Positions 54,227 through 62,732 are shown, numbered from the stretch's first letter. The stretch: 64,000 bases of DNA from Brevundimonas sp. (GCF_029945885.1 NZ_JAQSDK010000013.1:62001-126000); one strand, 5' to 3'. Translations and numbers: made by a program. The notes: generated by a model not told the origin, from the letters alone.

Positions 54227-54931
54227 TCAAGATGGGGTCGAAGCCGGCCCGGACCAAGCGCTGCCGTGGCAGGCCTCGAGGGGCAGGGCCCAGACGCGGG
54301 TGCGTTTGATTTCGAAATCCTCGAGCTCGCGCGTGGTCGGGACGCTGTATTCAGCCAGGAATTCCAGCCCCTCGCGCGGGAAATAGGTGCGCTGCGGATC
54401 GCCGATCAGCACCCGGGTTCCGCGTGCCCGCGCCACCGCCAGCCAGGCCAGGACGTCGCCGGCCATCGGCTGTTCGTAACAGACATCGCCTGCCAGGATG
54501 ACGTCGACCTCAGGGGGTGGCGCAGCCAGCAGGTCGGTGGCGGTAAAGTCGGCGGCGACCCCGTTCACGGTCGTATTGGCCGCCACCGCCGCGCCGCAGA
54601 AGGGATCGATGTCGGCGCACAGGACGTGGGCGGCCCCGGCGCGGGCGGCGGCGATACCGACCAGGCCCGATCCGGCGGCGAAATCCAGCACCCGCCGCCC
54701 GGCCACCTCTTCGGGATGGTCGAGAACCCAGCGCGCCAGCGCCTGACCCCCGGCCCAGGCGAAGGCCCAGAACGGCGGCGGCAGGCCCAGTTCGCCCAGT
54801 TCCTCCTCGGTCAGCCGCCAGATCGGCGTCACCTCATCGGCCAGCCACAGCGAAATCTCCGGCGCATGCGGCACCGGCTGGACGCGGGTGTTGGCGGCGA
54901 TGAAGGCGGCAGGGTCGGGGATGCGGGTCAT
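54227..54931 (-). CDS. Class I SAM-dependent methyltransferase
   Basis: The 234-residue protein has the Rossmann SAM motif VLDFAAGSGLVGIAAARAGA, the acidic motif VLCADIDPFC and VDVILAGDVCYE. The lead-in PPFWAFAWAGGQALARWVLDHP resembles ETFB lysine methyltransferase and PrmA-like enzymes. A protein substrate is plausible but not proven. ATG 54931 (MTRIPDPAAF) is chosen over GTG/ATG codons in the preceding 72 bases, which encode atypical residues. Confidence 0.85.
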   Translation of the reverse strand: MTRIPDPAAFIAANTRVQPVPHAPEISLWLADEVTPIWRLTEEELGELGLPPPFWAFAWAGGQALARWVLDHPEEVAGRRVLDFAAGSGLVGIAAARAGAAHVLCADIDPFCGAAVAANTTVNGVAADFTATDLLAAPPPEVDVILAGDVCYEQPMAGDVLAWLAVARARGTRVLIGDPQRTYFPREGLEFLAEYSVPTTRELEDFEIKRTRVWALPLEACHGSAWSGPASTPS

Positions 54932-55003
54932 GGGTCCGGGCTGGTGGGCGGCGACGGGCACCGGGTCAAGGGGCCGCTTATGGCCGGATACAGGGGCGCG
55001 CAT

Positions 55004-55032
55004 AAAAAAGCCCCGGCGCGACGGCCGGGGCT
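55004..55032 (-). terminator. Rho-independent terminator of the peroxiredoxin gene
   Basis: On the minus strand AGCCCCGG and CCGGGGCT pair perfectly around an eight-base loop and are followed by a run of T residues (A-run 55004-55009 on the plus strand). It lies 23 bases past the peroxiredoxin stop. Confidence 0.9.
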
Positions 55033-55054
55033 TGGTGTCGCCAAGGCCGGATGA

Positions 55055-55708
55055 TCAGCCCTGCGCCTTGACCGTGCGCAGATAGGGCAGTTTGACGTCC
55101 ACATCGCCGAATCTCGTCCTGGCGTCCTCGGTCGAGACCGAGAGGGCGACGATCACGTCCTGGCCGGGCACCCAGTTGGCGGGGGTGGCAAAGGGCACGC
55201 CCTCCGTGGCCTGGACGGCGTCAAGCGCGCGGAGAATCTCGGCAAAATTGCGCCCCACCGACATCGGGTAGGACATGGTCAGGCGGACCTTCTTGTCCGG
55301 GCCGACGATGAACACGGTGCGCACCGAGGCCGAGTCCGCCGCGGTCCGGCCGTCCGGCAGCCAGGCTTCGGCGGGCAGCATGTCGTACAGTTTCGAGACG
55401 GTGAGCGAGGTGTCGTCGATGATCGGGAAATTCGCCGGAACGCCCGCGAGGCTGGCGATATCAGCCTTCCATTTCACATGCTCCTCGACGCTGTCGACGG
55501 ACACGCCCAGCACCTTGGTGTTGCGTTTTTCGAACTCGGGAACGAGCTGGGCCACGGCACTGAATTCGGTGGTGCAGACCGGGGTGAAGTCCTTGGGGTG
55601 CGAGAACAGGATCGCGTAGCTGTCGCCGACCCAGTCGTGGAAATGGATCTGGCCTGCGGTCGAGTCCGCGGTGAAGTCGGGAGCAACATCGTTGATGCGC
55701 AAGCTCAT
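55055..55708 (-). CDS. Peroxiredoxin, 1-Cys (Prx6) type
   Basis: The enzyme reduces peroxides through a peroxidatic Cys. The 217-residue protein has the motif DFTPVCTTEFSA, and this Cys (about residue 45) is the only cysteine, so it is a 1-Cys enzyme. The C-terminal extension (NWVPGQDVIVALSVS) is also Prx6-like. ATG 55708 follows AGGAGA; longer in-frame sequence up to 56050 would cross the divergent LuxR gene. A strong terminator follows. Its reductant is not encoded nearby. Confidence 0.93.
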   Translation of the reverse strand: MSLRINDVAPDFTADSTAGQIHFHDWVGDSYAILFSHPKDFTPVCTTEFSAVAQLVPEFEKRNTKVLGVSVDSVEEHVKWKADIASLAGVPANFPIIDDTSLTVSKLYDMLPAEAWLPDGRTAADSASVRTVFIVGPDKKVRLTMSYPMSVGRNFAEILRALDAVQATEGVPFATPANWVPGQDVIVALSVSTEDARTRFGDVDVKLPYLRTVKAQG

Positions 55709-55941
55709 GGGGTAGTCTCCTGTCGGCGGAAATTCATTGTCCGCAGGGGATATGGGTATTCGGCCCGGTCCGGTCCAGCCGACCGCGGCCATTTTCAGGG
55801 GCGGCTGATCCGACGGACAGGTCCGATGTCCTGCCGGCCGGACCCGGTCCTCGCGGGCGCTACAGCCCTCTCCCGGTCGTCGATGGTCTGTGGCACAGTC
55901 TTGATCGAGACCTGCCACAGTCGCGTGCTCCAGGGGCCCGA

Positions 55942-57021
55942 ATGCCGACCGAGTTGATCGACCGCATCTATGAATGTTCCGTCGTGCCGGAGCTGTGGCC
56001 CACCGTGCTGGACGATCTGGCCCGCCTGACCGAGTCGCGCGGCGGTCCATTGTTTTCAGCGCGCAAGACGCTGTGCTGGACGGCGTCAGGCACGGTTCGG
56101 GGCGTATTCGACGAATACGTCAACGAGGGCTGGTTCAACCGCTGCAGCCGGCGCGTCTGTCTGATGAGTCAGTCGCAGCCGTCCTTCTTCGTCGAACAGG
56201 ACTTCTGGAGCGAGGACCAGCTGGACGCCGACCCGATCTATCGTGACTTCTTCCGACCGCACGGGCTGGGCTGGTCGGCGGGAACCGGGCTCAAGATTCC
56301 GACCGGCGACAATATCGTCTTCAGCATCGAGCGCGCGTTCGAGCGGGGACCGATCGAGGCCGAACATGTCGAACGGCTGAACGCGCTGCGCCCGCATCTG
56401 GCCCGCAGCGCCCTGGTCAGTTCACGGCTGGGCCTGCAGCGGGCCCGGGGCGCGACCGAGGCCCTGACCGATCTGGGCCTGCCGGCCCTGCTGCTGGACG
56501 AGACCGGACGGGTGGTCGAGGTCAATGCCCTGATGGAGGCCCTGCCTGAACGGGTCAGGCTGGGGGCGCATGACCGTCTGGTGCTGGCCGACGGGAAAGC
56601 CCAGGCGCGACTGAGCGAGGCCCTGTCGATGATCACGGCCACGGCGGGAGGAGCGGGCTGTACCGTCCCGCTTCGCGACGCGGTCGGCCGGGCGACCATG
56701 GTTTTGCACCTGATGCCGGTGCGACGATCGGCGCATGACATCTTCGGCAGCGGCTACGCCCTGCTGCTGATCACGCCGGTTGCCGCCGATCGGGCCCCGT
56801 CGCTGGAGCTGATGCGGTCGCTGTTCGACCTGACCGTGTCCGAGGCCCGGGTGGCGTCCCGCCTGGCCACCGGCCAGTCCCTGGAGACGATCGCCGCTGA
56901 AGGCGATGTGGCGATCACCACGGTGCGCTCACAGCTGCGGCGTGTTCTGGAAAAGACCGGATGCACGCGCCAGGCCGAGGTCGCCGCCCTGCTGGCCAGC
57001 GTGGCGCTGACCCCGGTCTGA
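55942..57021 (+). CDS. LuxR-type transcriptional regulator
   Basis: The 359-residue protein ends in a LuxR helix-turn-helix (FDLTVSEARVASRLATGQSL, then ITTVRSQLRRVLEKTGC). A long N-terminal region contains a PAS-like stretch (LLLDETGRVVEVNALMEAL). No receiver or autoinducer domain is evident; similar proteins are common in Caulobacterales with unknown signals. It diverges from the peroxiredoxin gene with a 233-base region between them, so control of that gene is possible but not shown. Confidence 0.88.
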   Translation: MPTELIDRIYECSVVPELWPTVLDDLARLTESRGGPLFSARKTLCWTASGTVRGVFDEYVNEGWFNRCSRRVCLMSQSQPSFFVEQDFWSEDQLDADPIYRDFFRPHGLGWSAGTGLKIPTGDNIVFSIERAFERGPIEAEHVERLNALRPHLARSALVSSRLGLQRARGATEALTDLGLPALLLDETGRVVEVNALMEALPERVRLGAHDRLVLADGKAQARLSEALSMITATAGGAGCTVPLRDAVGRATMVLHLMPVRRSAHDIFGSGYALLLITPVAADRAPSLELMRSLFDLTVSEARVASRLATGQSLETIAAEGDVAITTVRSQLRRVLEKTGCTRQAEVAALLASVALTPV

Positions 57022-57153
57022 GCGGGCCGACCGTCCGCCGGTCGTCCCGAAAAACCGGCTCCCTTCATCTGTTTGGATGACGACCGCGCGCTCCCGTGCG
57101 GGCCAGGATGCCCTCATGTCGTGGCCCGGCCGCGCCCTCAGGGAGACAGAGTG

Positions 57154-57717
57154 ATGCAGACCTTTATCCGTACCGTCGCCGCGACCGGACTGGCGCTGGC
57201 CATGGCGCTTCCCGCCCCGGCTCTCGCCCAGAGACGCGCCGAACCGCAGTTGCAGGTCTCCTATCCGACCGACGGCGCGATGGACTGTGACCAGCTGCTG
57301 GTCGAGATCGGCCGGATGGAACAGATCTCCGGCATCTCGGCCGAGAATGCGCAGAACGCCCAGAACCAGGGTGCGATGGCCGAGGGCGCGGCCGGAGTAG
57401 CCGTCAATGCCGCCCTGTATTCCGGAGCCCTGGGGGCCGTGCCCGGTCTGGGAATGTTCGCCAACATGGCCGGCGGGGCGGCCCGCCGCAACGCCGAGGC
57501 CCGCGCCCGCGCCGAGGCCGAACGGATTCGCATCGCCGACCAGCGTCGCAGCCTGCTGAGCGGCATCTATCAGGGTCGCCAGTGCGGCTTGCCCGTCGCT
57601 CCGCCCGTCGCGACCCCCACCGTGGCGGCCGCGGTCGCACCGTCCGTCGCTGCCCCCGTGGCGACGGACGGTGCCGAAGCGGCGGCCGTGCCGCCCGCTG
57701 CGGCCTCGGACGACTGA
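57154..57717 (+). CDS. Exported protein, unknown function
   Basis: A 187-residue protein with a signal peptide (FIRTVAATGLALAMALPAPA, cleavage after ALA). It then has MDCDQLLVEIGRMEQ, a Gly/Ala-rich hydrophobic middle (YSGALGAVPGLGMFANMAGG), a charged helix (RRNAEARARAEAERIR) and a Pro/Ala/Val-rich tail. ATG 57154 follows GGGAGA; the longer in-frame form would precede the signal peptide. I recognise no family. Confidence 0.78.
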   Translation: MQTFIRTVAATGLALAMALPAPALAQRRAEPQLQVSYPTDGAMDCDQLLVEIGRMEQISGISAENAQNAQNQGAMAEGAAGVAVNAALYSGALGAVPGLGMFANMAGGAARRNAEARARAEAERIRIADQRRSLLSGIYQGRQCGLPVAPPVATPTVAAAVAPSVAAPVATDGAEAAAVPPAAASDD

Positions 57718-57742
57718 TCGTTCGACCCCGGCCAAGGGCGAA

Positions 57743-58201
57743 TCAGGACGCCGCCCGAGGCCGATAGGTGTGGAGCATGAAGCGGTTCCGGCCCGTCCGG
57801 TTGCGGCTTTCGACGGCGAAGCGGAAACCGTCGCCGTCTTCAGCCGGCCAATACAGCATGCGCGCCAGGCCGGCGGGCATCTGCGCCTCGAAAGCTATGG
57901 CCAGGGGGTGGGCGTCGCTACCGTCGTCCAGGCGACCGACCGAGCGTTTTCCGTCATTGGTGAAGGAGAATACGCCGAGCGCGCCGTCGTCACCGACACC
58001 GAACAGGGCGGTCTCTCGGCGGTCGCCGCGCTCGCCCATATGCCAGAATGCCTCCAGTCGGATCCAGCCCTTGCCGAAGGTCCGGAAGCTGCGGGTGCAG
58101 ACCATCGTCTGACCGTTAAGCTCCGCCTCGGCCCGCCAGTCACCCGGCAGGGGTTTGAGCGCCCCCAGGAGGTCGCGGCCCGGTTTCCATTCCAGGCTCA
58201 G
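57743..58201 (-). CDS. Conserved hypothetical protein, probably CTG-started
   Basis: The roughly 152-residue protein has RTFGKGWIRLEAFWHMG, GVFSFTNDGKRSVGRLDD and ESRNRTGRNRFMLH and looks like a small beta-rich soluble protein. The first ATG in frame is at 58105, but clear coding sequence (LEWKPGRDLLGALKPLPGDW) continues upstream with no ATG, GTG or TTG. The frame reaches CTG 58201, which overlaps the desaturase stop as CTGA, mimicking the ATGA overlaps seen elsewhere in the window. If CTG is not used, the protein is 120 residues (57743-58105). Function is unknown. Confidence 0.65.
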   Translation of the reverse strand: MSLEWKPGRDLLGALKPLPGDWRAEAELNGQTMVCTRSFRTFGKGWIRLEAFWHMGERGDRRETALFGVGDDGALGVFSFTNDGKRSVGRLDDGSDAHPLAIAFEAQMPAGLARMLYWPAEDGDGFRFAVESRNRTGRNRFMLHTYRPRAAS

Positions 58202-59136
58202 CCGGCCTTGCCGCTCGCCGTCCGCAGAACCTCGAGATAGCCCCCGGCCACCTCCATCCGCTCACCCTGCGGCTTGCTGCGCACCGCCCGGTGCAGGTCG
58301 GCCAGCTTCCAGCAGGGGACGTGCATGAACAGGTGGTGTTCGGCGTGGAAATTGACCCAGTAGGGGGCGATCAACATCCGCTCCCACCATGAGGCCCGGG
58401 TGGTGCGGGCGGCGCGGAACGGGTCGGTGGCCGAGCCCTCGACACAGGCGTGTTCGGCGATGTTGCGCAGCCGGGTGACCAGCGGGAACCAGGTGGCCAG
58501 CGGCAGCAGCCACAGGGCGAAATACGCCCACCACACCCCGGCCAGGGTCAGGCCCAGCAGCATGAGCGCATTGACGATCAGGAAGGGGGCCACGGACTTG
58601 CCGGTGACCACCGCGCCTTCTGCCGTGTCTTCGTCCCGCTTCGACGCATAGGCCCGGAAGGCGAACAGCACCCGCTGTTTGAAGAAGGTCTGGCCGGTCA
58701 GGTCGCGGATGATCTTGCGCCGCAGTGAGGCGGGCGTGACGGGGAAGGGGGCCGACAGGACCAGGTCGGGATCCTCGGCGTTCTGGGCGTATCTGTGATG
58801 GTTCAGATGATAGGGGCGATAGTCGCCCAGATCCGCTCCGATCGGCACGGCGCACAGCCAGTGGCCGAGAAAATCGTTGAGCTTGAGGTTCTTCGCCAGG
58901 GCCCCGTGGGCGGCCTCATGCATCAATATGGCCAGGCCCAGCTGGCGGGTGCCGATGACCATGACGCAGAGCGGGATCAGGATCGGCCAGACGACGCCGA
59001 CGGCCATGGCTGCGGCGATCACCCCCCAGGCATGGGCCACCAGCAGCGGGCCACGCCAGGTGGAGCGCGTCTGGAACGGGGCCCATTCGTCGGGGGTGAA
59101 CAGCTGGGTCGGGGAGACGCGGGGCGCGGCGGACAT
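58198..59136 (-). CDS. Membrane fatty-acid desaturase
   Basis: The 312-residue inner-membrane diiron enzyme has the three His boxes HEAAHGA (about 73), HLNHHRYA (about 107) and NFHAEHHLFMHVP (about 262), plus about four hydrophobic segments. It should insert a double bond into a lipid acyl chain or related substrate, such as a carotenoid or sterol; specificity is not readable. Its stop overlaps the proposed CTG start of the next gene. It diverges from the XRE/hydrolase locus. Confidence 0.9.
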   Translation of the reverse strand: MSAAPRVSPTQLFTPDEWAPFQTRSTWRGPLLVAHAWGVIAAAMAVGVVWPILIPLCVMVIGTRQLGLAILMHEAAHGALAKNLKLNDFLGHWLCAVPIGADLGDYRPYHLNHHRYAQNAEDPDLVLSAPFPVTPASLRRKIIRDLTGQTFFKQRVLFAFRAYASKRDEDTAEGAVVTGKSVAPFLIVNALMLLGLTLAGVWWAYFALWLLPLATWFPLVTRLRNIAEHACVEGSATDPFRAARTTRASWWERMLIAPYWVNFHAEHHLFMHVPCWKLADLHRAVRSKPQGERMEVAGGYLEVLRTASGKAG

Positions 59137-59195
59137 GGTGCGAGTATAGGCCGTTTTCGCGGGTCTTCAAAGGCAACGGGCTATGTCAGGCTTAT

Positions 59196-59210
59196 CTGAC
59201 AAAAAGTCAG
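59196..59210. promoter_or_regulatory. Palindromic operator 1 of the XRE locus
   Basis: CTGAC-AAAAA-GTCAG is a perfect five-base inverted repeat, immediately before a TTGACA -35-like hexamer (59212-59217). The half-site TGACAAAA repeats at 59197 and 59218, 21 bases apart. A near copy of the palindrome lies at 59868-59882. Confidence 0.6.
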
Positions 59211-59232
59211 GTTGACATGACAAAATCTCGCA

Positions 59233-59248
59233 GTAAGGTAGGCCTTAC
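59233..59248. promoter_or_regulatory. Second palindrome before the XRE operon
   Basis: GTAAGG and CCTTAC pair around TAGG, 22 bases before the membrane-protein start. CCTTACAT at its right edge recurs at 59888-59895 beside operator 2. It may overlap the -10 region. Confidence 0.4.
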
Positions 59249-59269
59249 ATTCGGTCAGGAACACATGAC

Positions 59270-59674
59270 ATGTTGGCTCTCGGAAAATCAACCACCGCCG
59301 CGCATCGCCGCTACGCCGTTCGGACCATGGCCTTCATGGTTCCCTATGTGGCGATCAATGTCGCGGCCATGTTCGGGGCCTTTGACGACATCGCCTCGAC
59401 TCCGGCCGCCTGGCTGCTGGCCCTGGCGGTCTCGGCCCCCGTGGTCGGGCAGATCTGGGCCACCCTGTCGATGATGCGCGACTCCGACGAGTTCGTGCGG
59501 GCGGTGGCGGCCAAACAGTTCATTGTCGCTGCGGGTCTGGCCATGGCGATCGCCAGCGTCTGGGGCTTTGGCGAGAGCTATGCCGACGCCTTTCACCTGC
59601 CGGCCTGGCTGATCTATCCGTTGTTCTGGGGCTGCATGGGCCTGACCGCGCCCTTCATCCGGACCTCGAACTGA
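59270..59674 (+). CDS. Four-helix membrane protein partnered with an XRE regulator
   Basis: The 134-residue protein has about four hydrophobic helices (about residues 18-38, 46-66, 82-102 and 108-128). It starts at ATG 59270, and its TGA shares a base with the ATG of the XRE gene (TGATG). Small membrane proteins paired with roughly 65-residue XRE repressors are a recurrent arrangement, and the membrane partner may sense a cue or hold the regulator. No catalytic motif is visible. Confidence 0.75.
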   Translation: MLALGKSTTAAHRRYAVRTMAFMVPYVAINVAAMFGAFDDIASTPAAWLLALAVSAPVVGQIWATLSMMRDSDEFVRAVAAKQFIVAAGLAMAIASVWGFGESYADAFHLPAWLIYPLFWGCMGLTAPFIRTSN

Positions 59675-59871
59675 TGCGCAATCAGCTCAAATTACTGCGC
59701 ACCCAGCGTGGCTGGACCCAGGAGCAACTGGGCCAGGAACTGGGGGTCTCGCGCCAGGCGGTCAATGCTCTCGAGACCGAGAAACACGATCCGTCGCTGG
59801 ACCTGGCCTATCGCATCGCCGTGCTGTTCGCCCGGCCGGTGGAAGAGATCTTCGACAATCCCCACCTCTGA
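59674..59871 (+). CDS. Small XRE-family transcriptional regulator
   Basis: The 65-residue protein is a single Cro/XRE helix-turn-helix: LKLLRTQRGWTQEQLGQELG, then VSRQAVNALETEKHDPSLDL. It ends in a short FARPVEEIFDN tail, as in compact YozG-like regulators. It is coupled to the membrane-protein gene. Near-identical palindromes lie before its operon and before the downstream hydrolase, so autoregulation and control of the hydrolase are likely (inference). Confidence 0.88.
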   Translation: MRNQLKLLRTQRGWTQEQLGQELGVSRQAVNALETEKHDPSLDLAYRIAVLFARPVEEIFDNPHL

Positions 59872-59882
59872 TCAAAAGTCAG
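59868..59882. promoter_or_regulatory. Palindromic operator 2 before the alpha/beta hydrolase
   Basis: CTGAT-CAAAA-GTCAG matches operator 1 (59196-59210) at 13 of 15 positions. It overlaps the end of the XRE gene and lies 28 bases before the hydrolase start, with CCTTACAT at 59888 as in the first promoter. Confidence 0.55.
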
Positions 59883-59909
59883 ATTACCCTTACATCGCTG
59901 GAGAGTGAA

Positions 59910-60842
59910 ATGTTCAACGCCTTCTTCAAGGCGCGGCCCCGGCTGCGCGCTGCCCTGTTCGGTCTGGCCGTCTGTTCCCCCGCCTTCGTGGTCGGGATCA
60001 GCCAGGCCTTTGCCCAGGAGGCCGCCGGCCCCGTCGCGTACAGCTCCGACCGTCTCTCGGTCGAAGTCATCGGCTCAGGCCCCGATGTAATCCTGATTCC
60101 CGGCCTGGCCTCGTCGCGCGATGTGTGGCGGACCGAGGCCGGACGGCTGGCCCCGATGCACCGGGTGCATCTGGTTCAGTTGGCCGGGTTCGCCGGCGAG
60201 CCGTGGCATCACGGTGACGGGCCGTTCGTCGCGCCGGTGGTCGAGGCCCTGGCGACCTATATCGACGCGGCCGGTCTCGATCATCCCGCGGTCATCGGTC
60301 ATTCGATGGGCGGACTGTCGGCCCTGATGCTGGCCCAGCAGTATCCGGCCTCGGTCGGACGGGTGATGAGTGTCGACAGCCTGCCGTTCTTCAGCGCCAT
60401 GTACGGACCGCAGGTCACGGCCGAAAACGCCCGACCCTTCGCCGAACAGGCGGCCGTGGGCATCCTGAATGCCGATGATGCAGGCTTCCGCGCCGGTCAG
60501 GCGCAGACGGCGATTGGTCTGGTGCGGGATCCGACGACGCGGATCGCGATGGTCGACTGGTCGATGGCCTCGGACCGCCACGCCATGGCCGCGGCCATCC
60601 GCGACGTGATGACCACCGACGCCCGCCCCGGACTGGGAGCCACGACCACCCCGGTCTGGGCTGTCTATGCCGCCGACGCCGATGGAGGCACGCCCGCGGC
60701 CATGGCCGATGCCCTGTGGAGCGGCGAATATGCGGCCCTGCCGGGGGTGACCCTGATCCGGGTCGACGACAGCCGCCATTTCATCATGGCTGACCAGCCT
60801 GACCGGCTGGCGGCAATCATCGATCGTTTTCTGGACCAGTGA
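59910..60842 (+). CDS. Exported alpha/beta hydrolase
   Basis: The 310-residue protein has an N-terminal signal segment (LFGLAVCSPAFVVGISQAFA, cleavage after AQ) and an alpha/beta-hydrolase fold. The oxyanion region is VILIPGLASSRDVW, the nucleophile Ser is in GHSMGG (about residue 131), and the last His is in VDDSRHFIMADQP (about 289). It likely acts in the periplasm on an ester, lactone or related bond. TGGAGAG lies upstream of ATG 59910. The operator-like palindrome at 59868 ties its expression to the XRE regulator. Confidence 0.87.
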   Translation: MFNAFFKARPRLRAALFGLAVCSPAFVVGISQAFAQEAAGPVAYSSDRLSVEVIGSGPDVILIPGLASSRDVWRTEAGRLAPMHRVHLVQLAGFAGEPWHHGDGPFVAPVVEALATYIDAAGLDHPAVIGHSMGGLSALMLAQQYPASVGRVMSVDSLPFFSAMYGPQVTAENARPFAEQAAVGILNADDAGFRAGQAQTAIGLVRDPTTRIAMVDWSMASDRHAMAAAIRDVMTTDARPGLGATTTPVWAVYAADADGGTPAAMADALWSGEYAALPGVTLIRVDDSRHFIMADQPDRLAAIIDRFLDQ

Positions 60843-60848
60843 GCAGGC

Positions 60849-61688
60849 TCAGTTCGTCGGCGCGGCCACCGGCTGGCCGGCGAACTCGTCGGCATAGGCC
60901 CCGGCCAGCACGCTGCGGAATTTCGACAGCGGCAGGGTGACTTCATAGTGGCCCTCGGAATAGGGGCCGACCAGATAGGGACCGATCAGGAAGGTCAGGC
61001 CACCGGCCTTGCCGTCGACCGTGCCGGGCGCGAGGACGAAGGGGGTGGCGGCGACCCGGGGGCAGGACCAGTCGCGGCCGTTCAGGGCGACGACCGCAGA
61101 GCCGGGGACACGCGCCTGTTTGGCGGCGTTGATCGCCGCGCACAGCGCCTGGTCCAGGGTCGAAAGATCGGCCCCCGGACGGAACAGGCCGGACGGCGAG
61201 ATCATCTGCTTCAGGGCCTTGTCCCACAACACGCCGGTGGTCTGGGTATTGGGATGGGCCCCGCCCGAGTAGTCCATGGCCTCGCGCTTGAGGCTGACCA
61301 GTTTGCCGGTCTCGGCGGCGGCGGTCAGGGTGATGGTCTTCTGGTAGAGGCCGATCGACGAGTCGTCGCCGGCCTCGCTGCGGTCGGCCTGGGCCCCCTC
61401 GGTGAACTGGCGCAGGCGACGCACCTCCTCGGCATAGAGGCGGGCGTGCAGGTCGGTCTGGGGCTTGATCGCCTCGGGCAGGGTCAGTTTGACCTCGGCG
61501 TACTCCGTTGTCAGGGCAAAGCCCATCGGGGCGGCCGCGTCCGCCGGCGTGATCTCTGCCGGGGCTTCGGCGGCGGGCAGGGGCGCGGGGGCCGGCTCGG
61601 CCTCACGGCGGTTGCAGCCGGCCAGGGTGGCGACGATGGCGCTGGTCAGAAGCAGGGCACGGAATGCGGTCATGGAACGGTCCTTCAT
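60849..61688 (-). CDS. Lipoprotein with DUF3298/DUF4163-type domain
   Basis: The 279-residue protein has a lipoprotein signal (LLLTSAIVATLAGC, lipobox LAGC at about residue 25) and a Pro/Ala-rich linker. A domain resembling DUF4163/DUF3298 follows, with REAMDYSGGAHPNTQTTGVLWD near the centre, as in RsiV-like and lysozyme-inhibitor-like proteins. ATG 61688 overlaps the ubiA stop as ATGA; ATG 61673 is an internal alternative. It converges on the hydrolase gene with a six-base gap. Its ligand is unknown. Confidence 0.8.
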   Translation of the reverse strand: MKDRSMTAFRALLLTSAIVATLAGCNRREAEPAPAPLPAAEAPAEITPADAAAPMGFALTTEYAEVKLTLPEAIKPQTDLHARLYAEEVRRLRQFTEGAQADRSEAGDDSSIGLYQKTITLTAAAETGKLVSLKREAMDYSGGAHPNTQTTGVLWDKALKQMISPSGLFRPGADLSTLDQALCAAINAAKQARVPGSAVVALNGRDWSCPRVAATPFVLAPGTVDGKAGGLTFLIGPYLVGPYSEGHYEVTLPLSKFRSVLAGAYADEFAGQPVAAPTN

Positions 61689-62617
61689 GTCGGCCAGCCC
61701 ACTGTACCAAGGATGATGGCCAGAAGCAGGATCAATCCCGCCTCGCGGTTGGATCGGAACAGGCGCAGGGCCAGAACCGGGCTGTCGGGGCGGACGTCGC
61801 GGACCTGGCGGTACAGATGCGCCGCCCATGGCAGCAGGGCGACATAGAAGACCGGGCCGAGGCCCGCGGTCAGGCCCGAGGCGACGGTCAGGACGACGGT
61901 CATTCCGTAGAAGATGCCCACGCCGCGCTGCACATTGGCCCCCAGCCGCCGGGCCGAGGATTTGACCCCGACCATGGCGTCGTCCTCGATGTCCTGCAGG
62001 GCGTAGATTGTGTCGTAGCCGAGGGTCCAGAACACGCCCCCGAGGTAGAGGAGGACGGCGGCGGGGGTGATCGTGCCGGTCACCGCCGCAAATCCCATCA
62101 AGGCCCCCCAGTTGAAGGTCAGGCCCAGCCAGGCCTGGGGCCACCAGGTGATCCGCTTCATGAAGGGGTAGGCGGCGACCAGGGCCAGGGAGCCGACGCC
62201 CAGCAGCACGGCTGTCAGGTTCAGCGTCAGCAGGATCAGCAGGCTGACCAGCGAACAGCCGATGACGAAGGCCCAGGCCTGTTTGACGCTGATCTGACCC
62301 GCCGGAATCGGGCGCAGGGCGGTTCGGGCGACCTGCGCGTCGATGTCGCGGTCGACGATGTCGTTGAAGGCGCAGCCGGCGGCCCGCATCAGGGTGGCCC
62401 CCACGGCGAAGGCGACGACCAGCCAGGCGTCATACAGGTCGGGTGTCCGGCGATACTGGCTCAGCGCCAGGGCGATGCCCTGCCAGCCGGGGATCAGCAG
62501 CAGCCAGATGCCGATCGGTCGGTCGAACCGGCCCAGTTTCAGCCACGGCTTCAGGCGCGTGGGCGCATGGCGGTCGACCCAGTTGGCACCGGCGTCGGGG
62601 AGGGGAGCGGAACTCAT
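61685..62617 (-). CDS. ubiA: 4-hydroxybenzoate polyprenyltransferase
   Basis: UbiA attaches the isoprenoid tail to 4-hydroxybenzoate in ubiquinone synthesis, in the inner membrane. The 310-residue protein has eight or nine helices and both Asp-rich motifs: CAFNDIVDRDIDAQVARTA (about residue 83) and YALQDIEDDAMVGVKSSA (about 205). The N-terminal KPWLKLGRFDRPIGIWLL is also typical. It overlaps the lipoprotein gene by ATGA, although the two have no obvious functional link. Confidence 0.95.
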   Translation of the reverse strand: MSSAPLPDAGANWVDRHAPTRLKPWLKLGRFDRPIGIWLLLIPGWQGIALALSQYRRTPDLYDAWLVVAFAVGATLMRAAGCAFNDIVDRDIDAQVARTALRPIPAGQISVKQAWAFVIGCSLVSLLILLTLNLTAVLLGVGSLALVAAYPFMKRITWWPQAWLGLTFNWGALMGFAAVTGTITPAAVLLYLGGVFWTLGYDTIYALQDIEDDAMVGVKSSARRLGANVQRGVGIFYGMTVVLTVASGLTAGLGPVFYVALLPWAAHLYRQVRDVRPDSPVLALRLFRSNREAGLILLLAIILGTVGWPT

Positions 62618-62672
62618 GACACCGGTCTAGCCCGTCCGGCCCCGGCGGGTGAAGGGGCGGCCAATTGAAAAC

Positions 62673-62700
62673 GGGCGCGGAACCCGAAGGTCCCGCGCCC
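62673..62700 (-). terminator. Rho-independent terminator of the cold-shock gene
   Basis: On the minus strand a 12-pair stem (GGGCGCGGGACC with GGTTCCGCGCCC, one G-U pair) closes a TTCG tetraloop and is followed by GTTTT. It lies 32 bases past the cold-shock stop. Confidence 0.88.
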
Positions 62701-62732
62701 GCCTGATCTCAACGTCCGAAGGGACGCTCGGC

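Noticed and set aside
55709..56050. N-terminal extension of the peroxiredoxin frame
   Set aside because: It is Arg/Pro-rich, crosses the start of the divergent LuxR gene, and AGGAGA marks ATG 55708.
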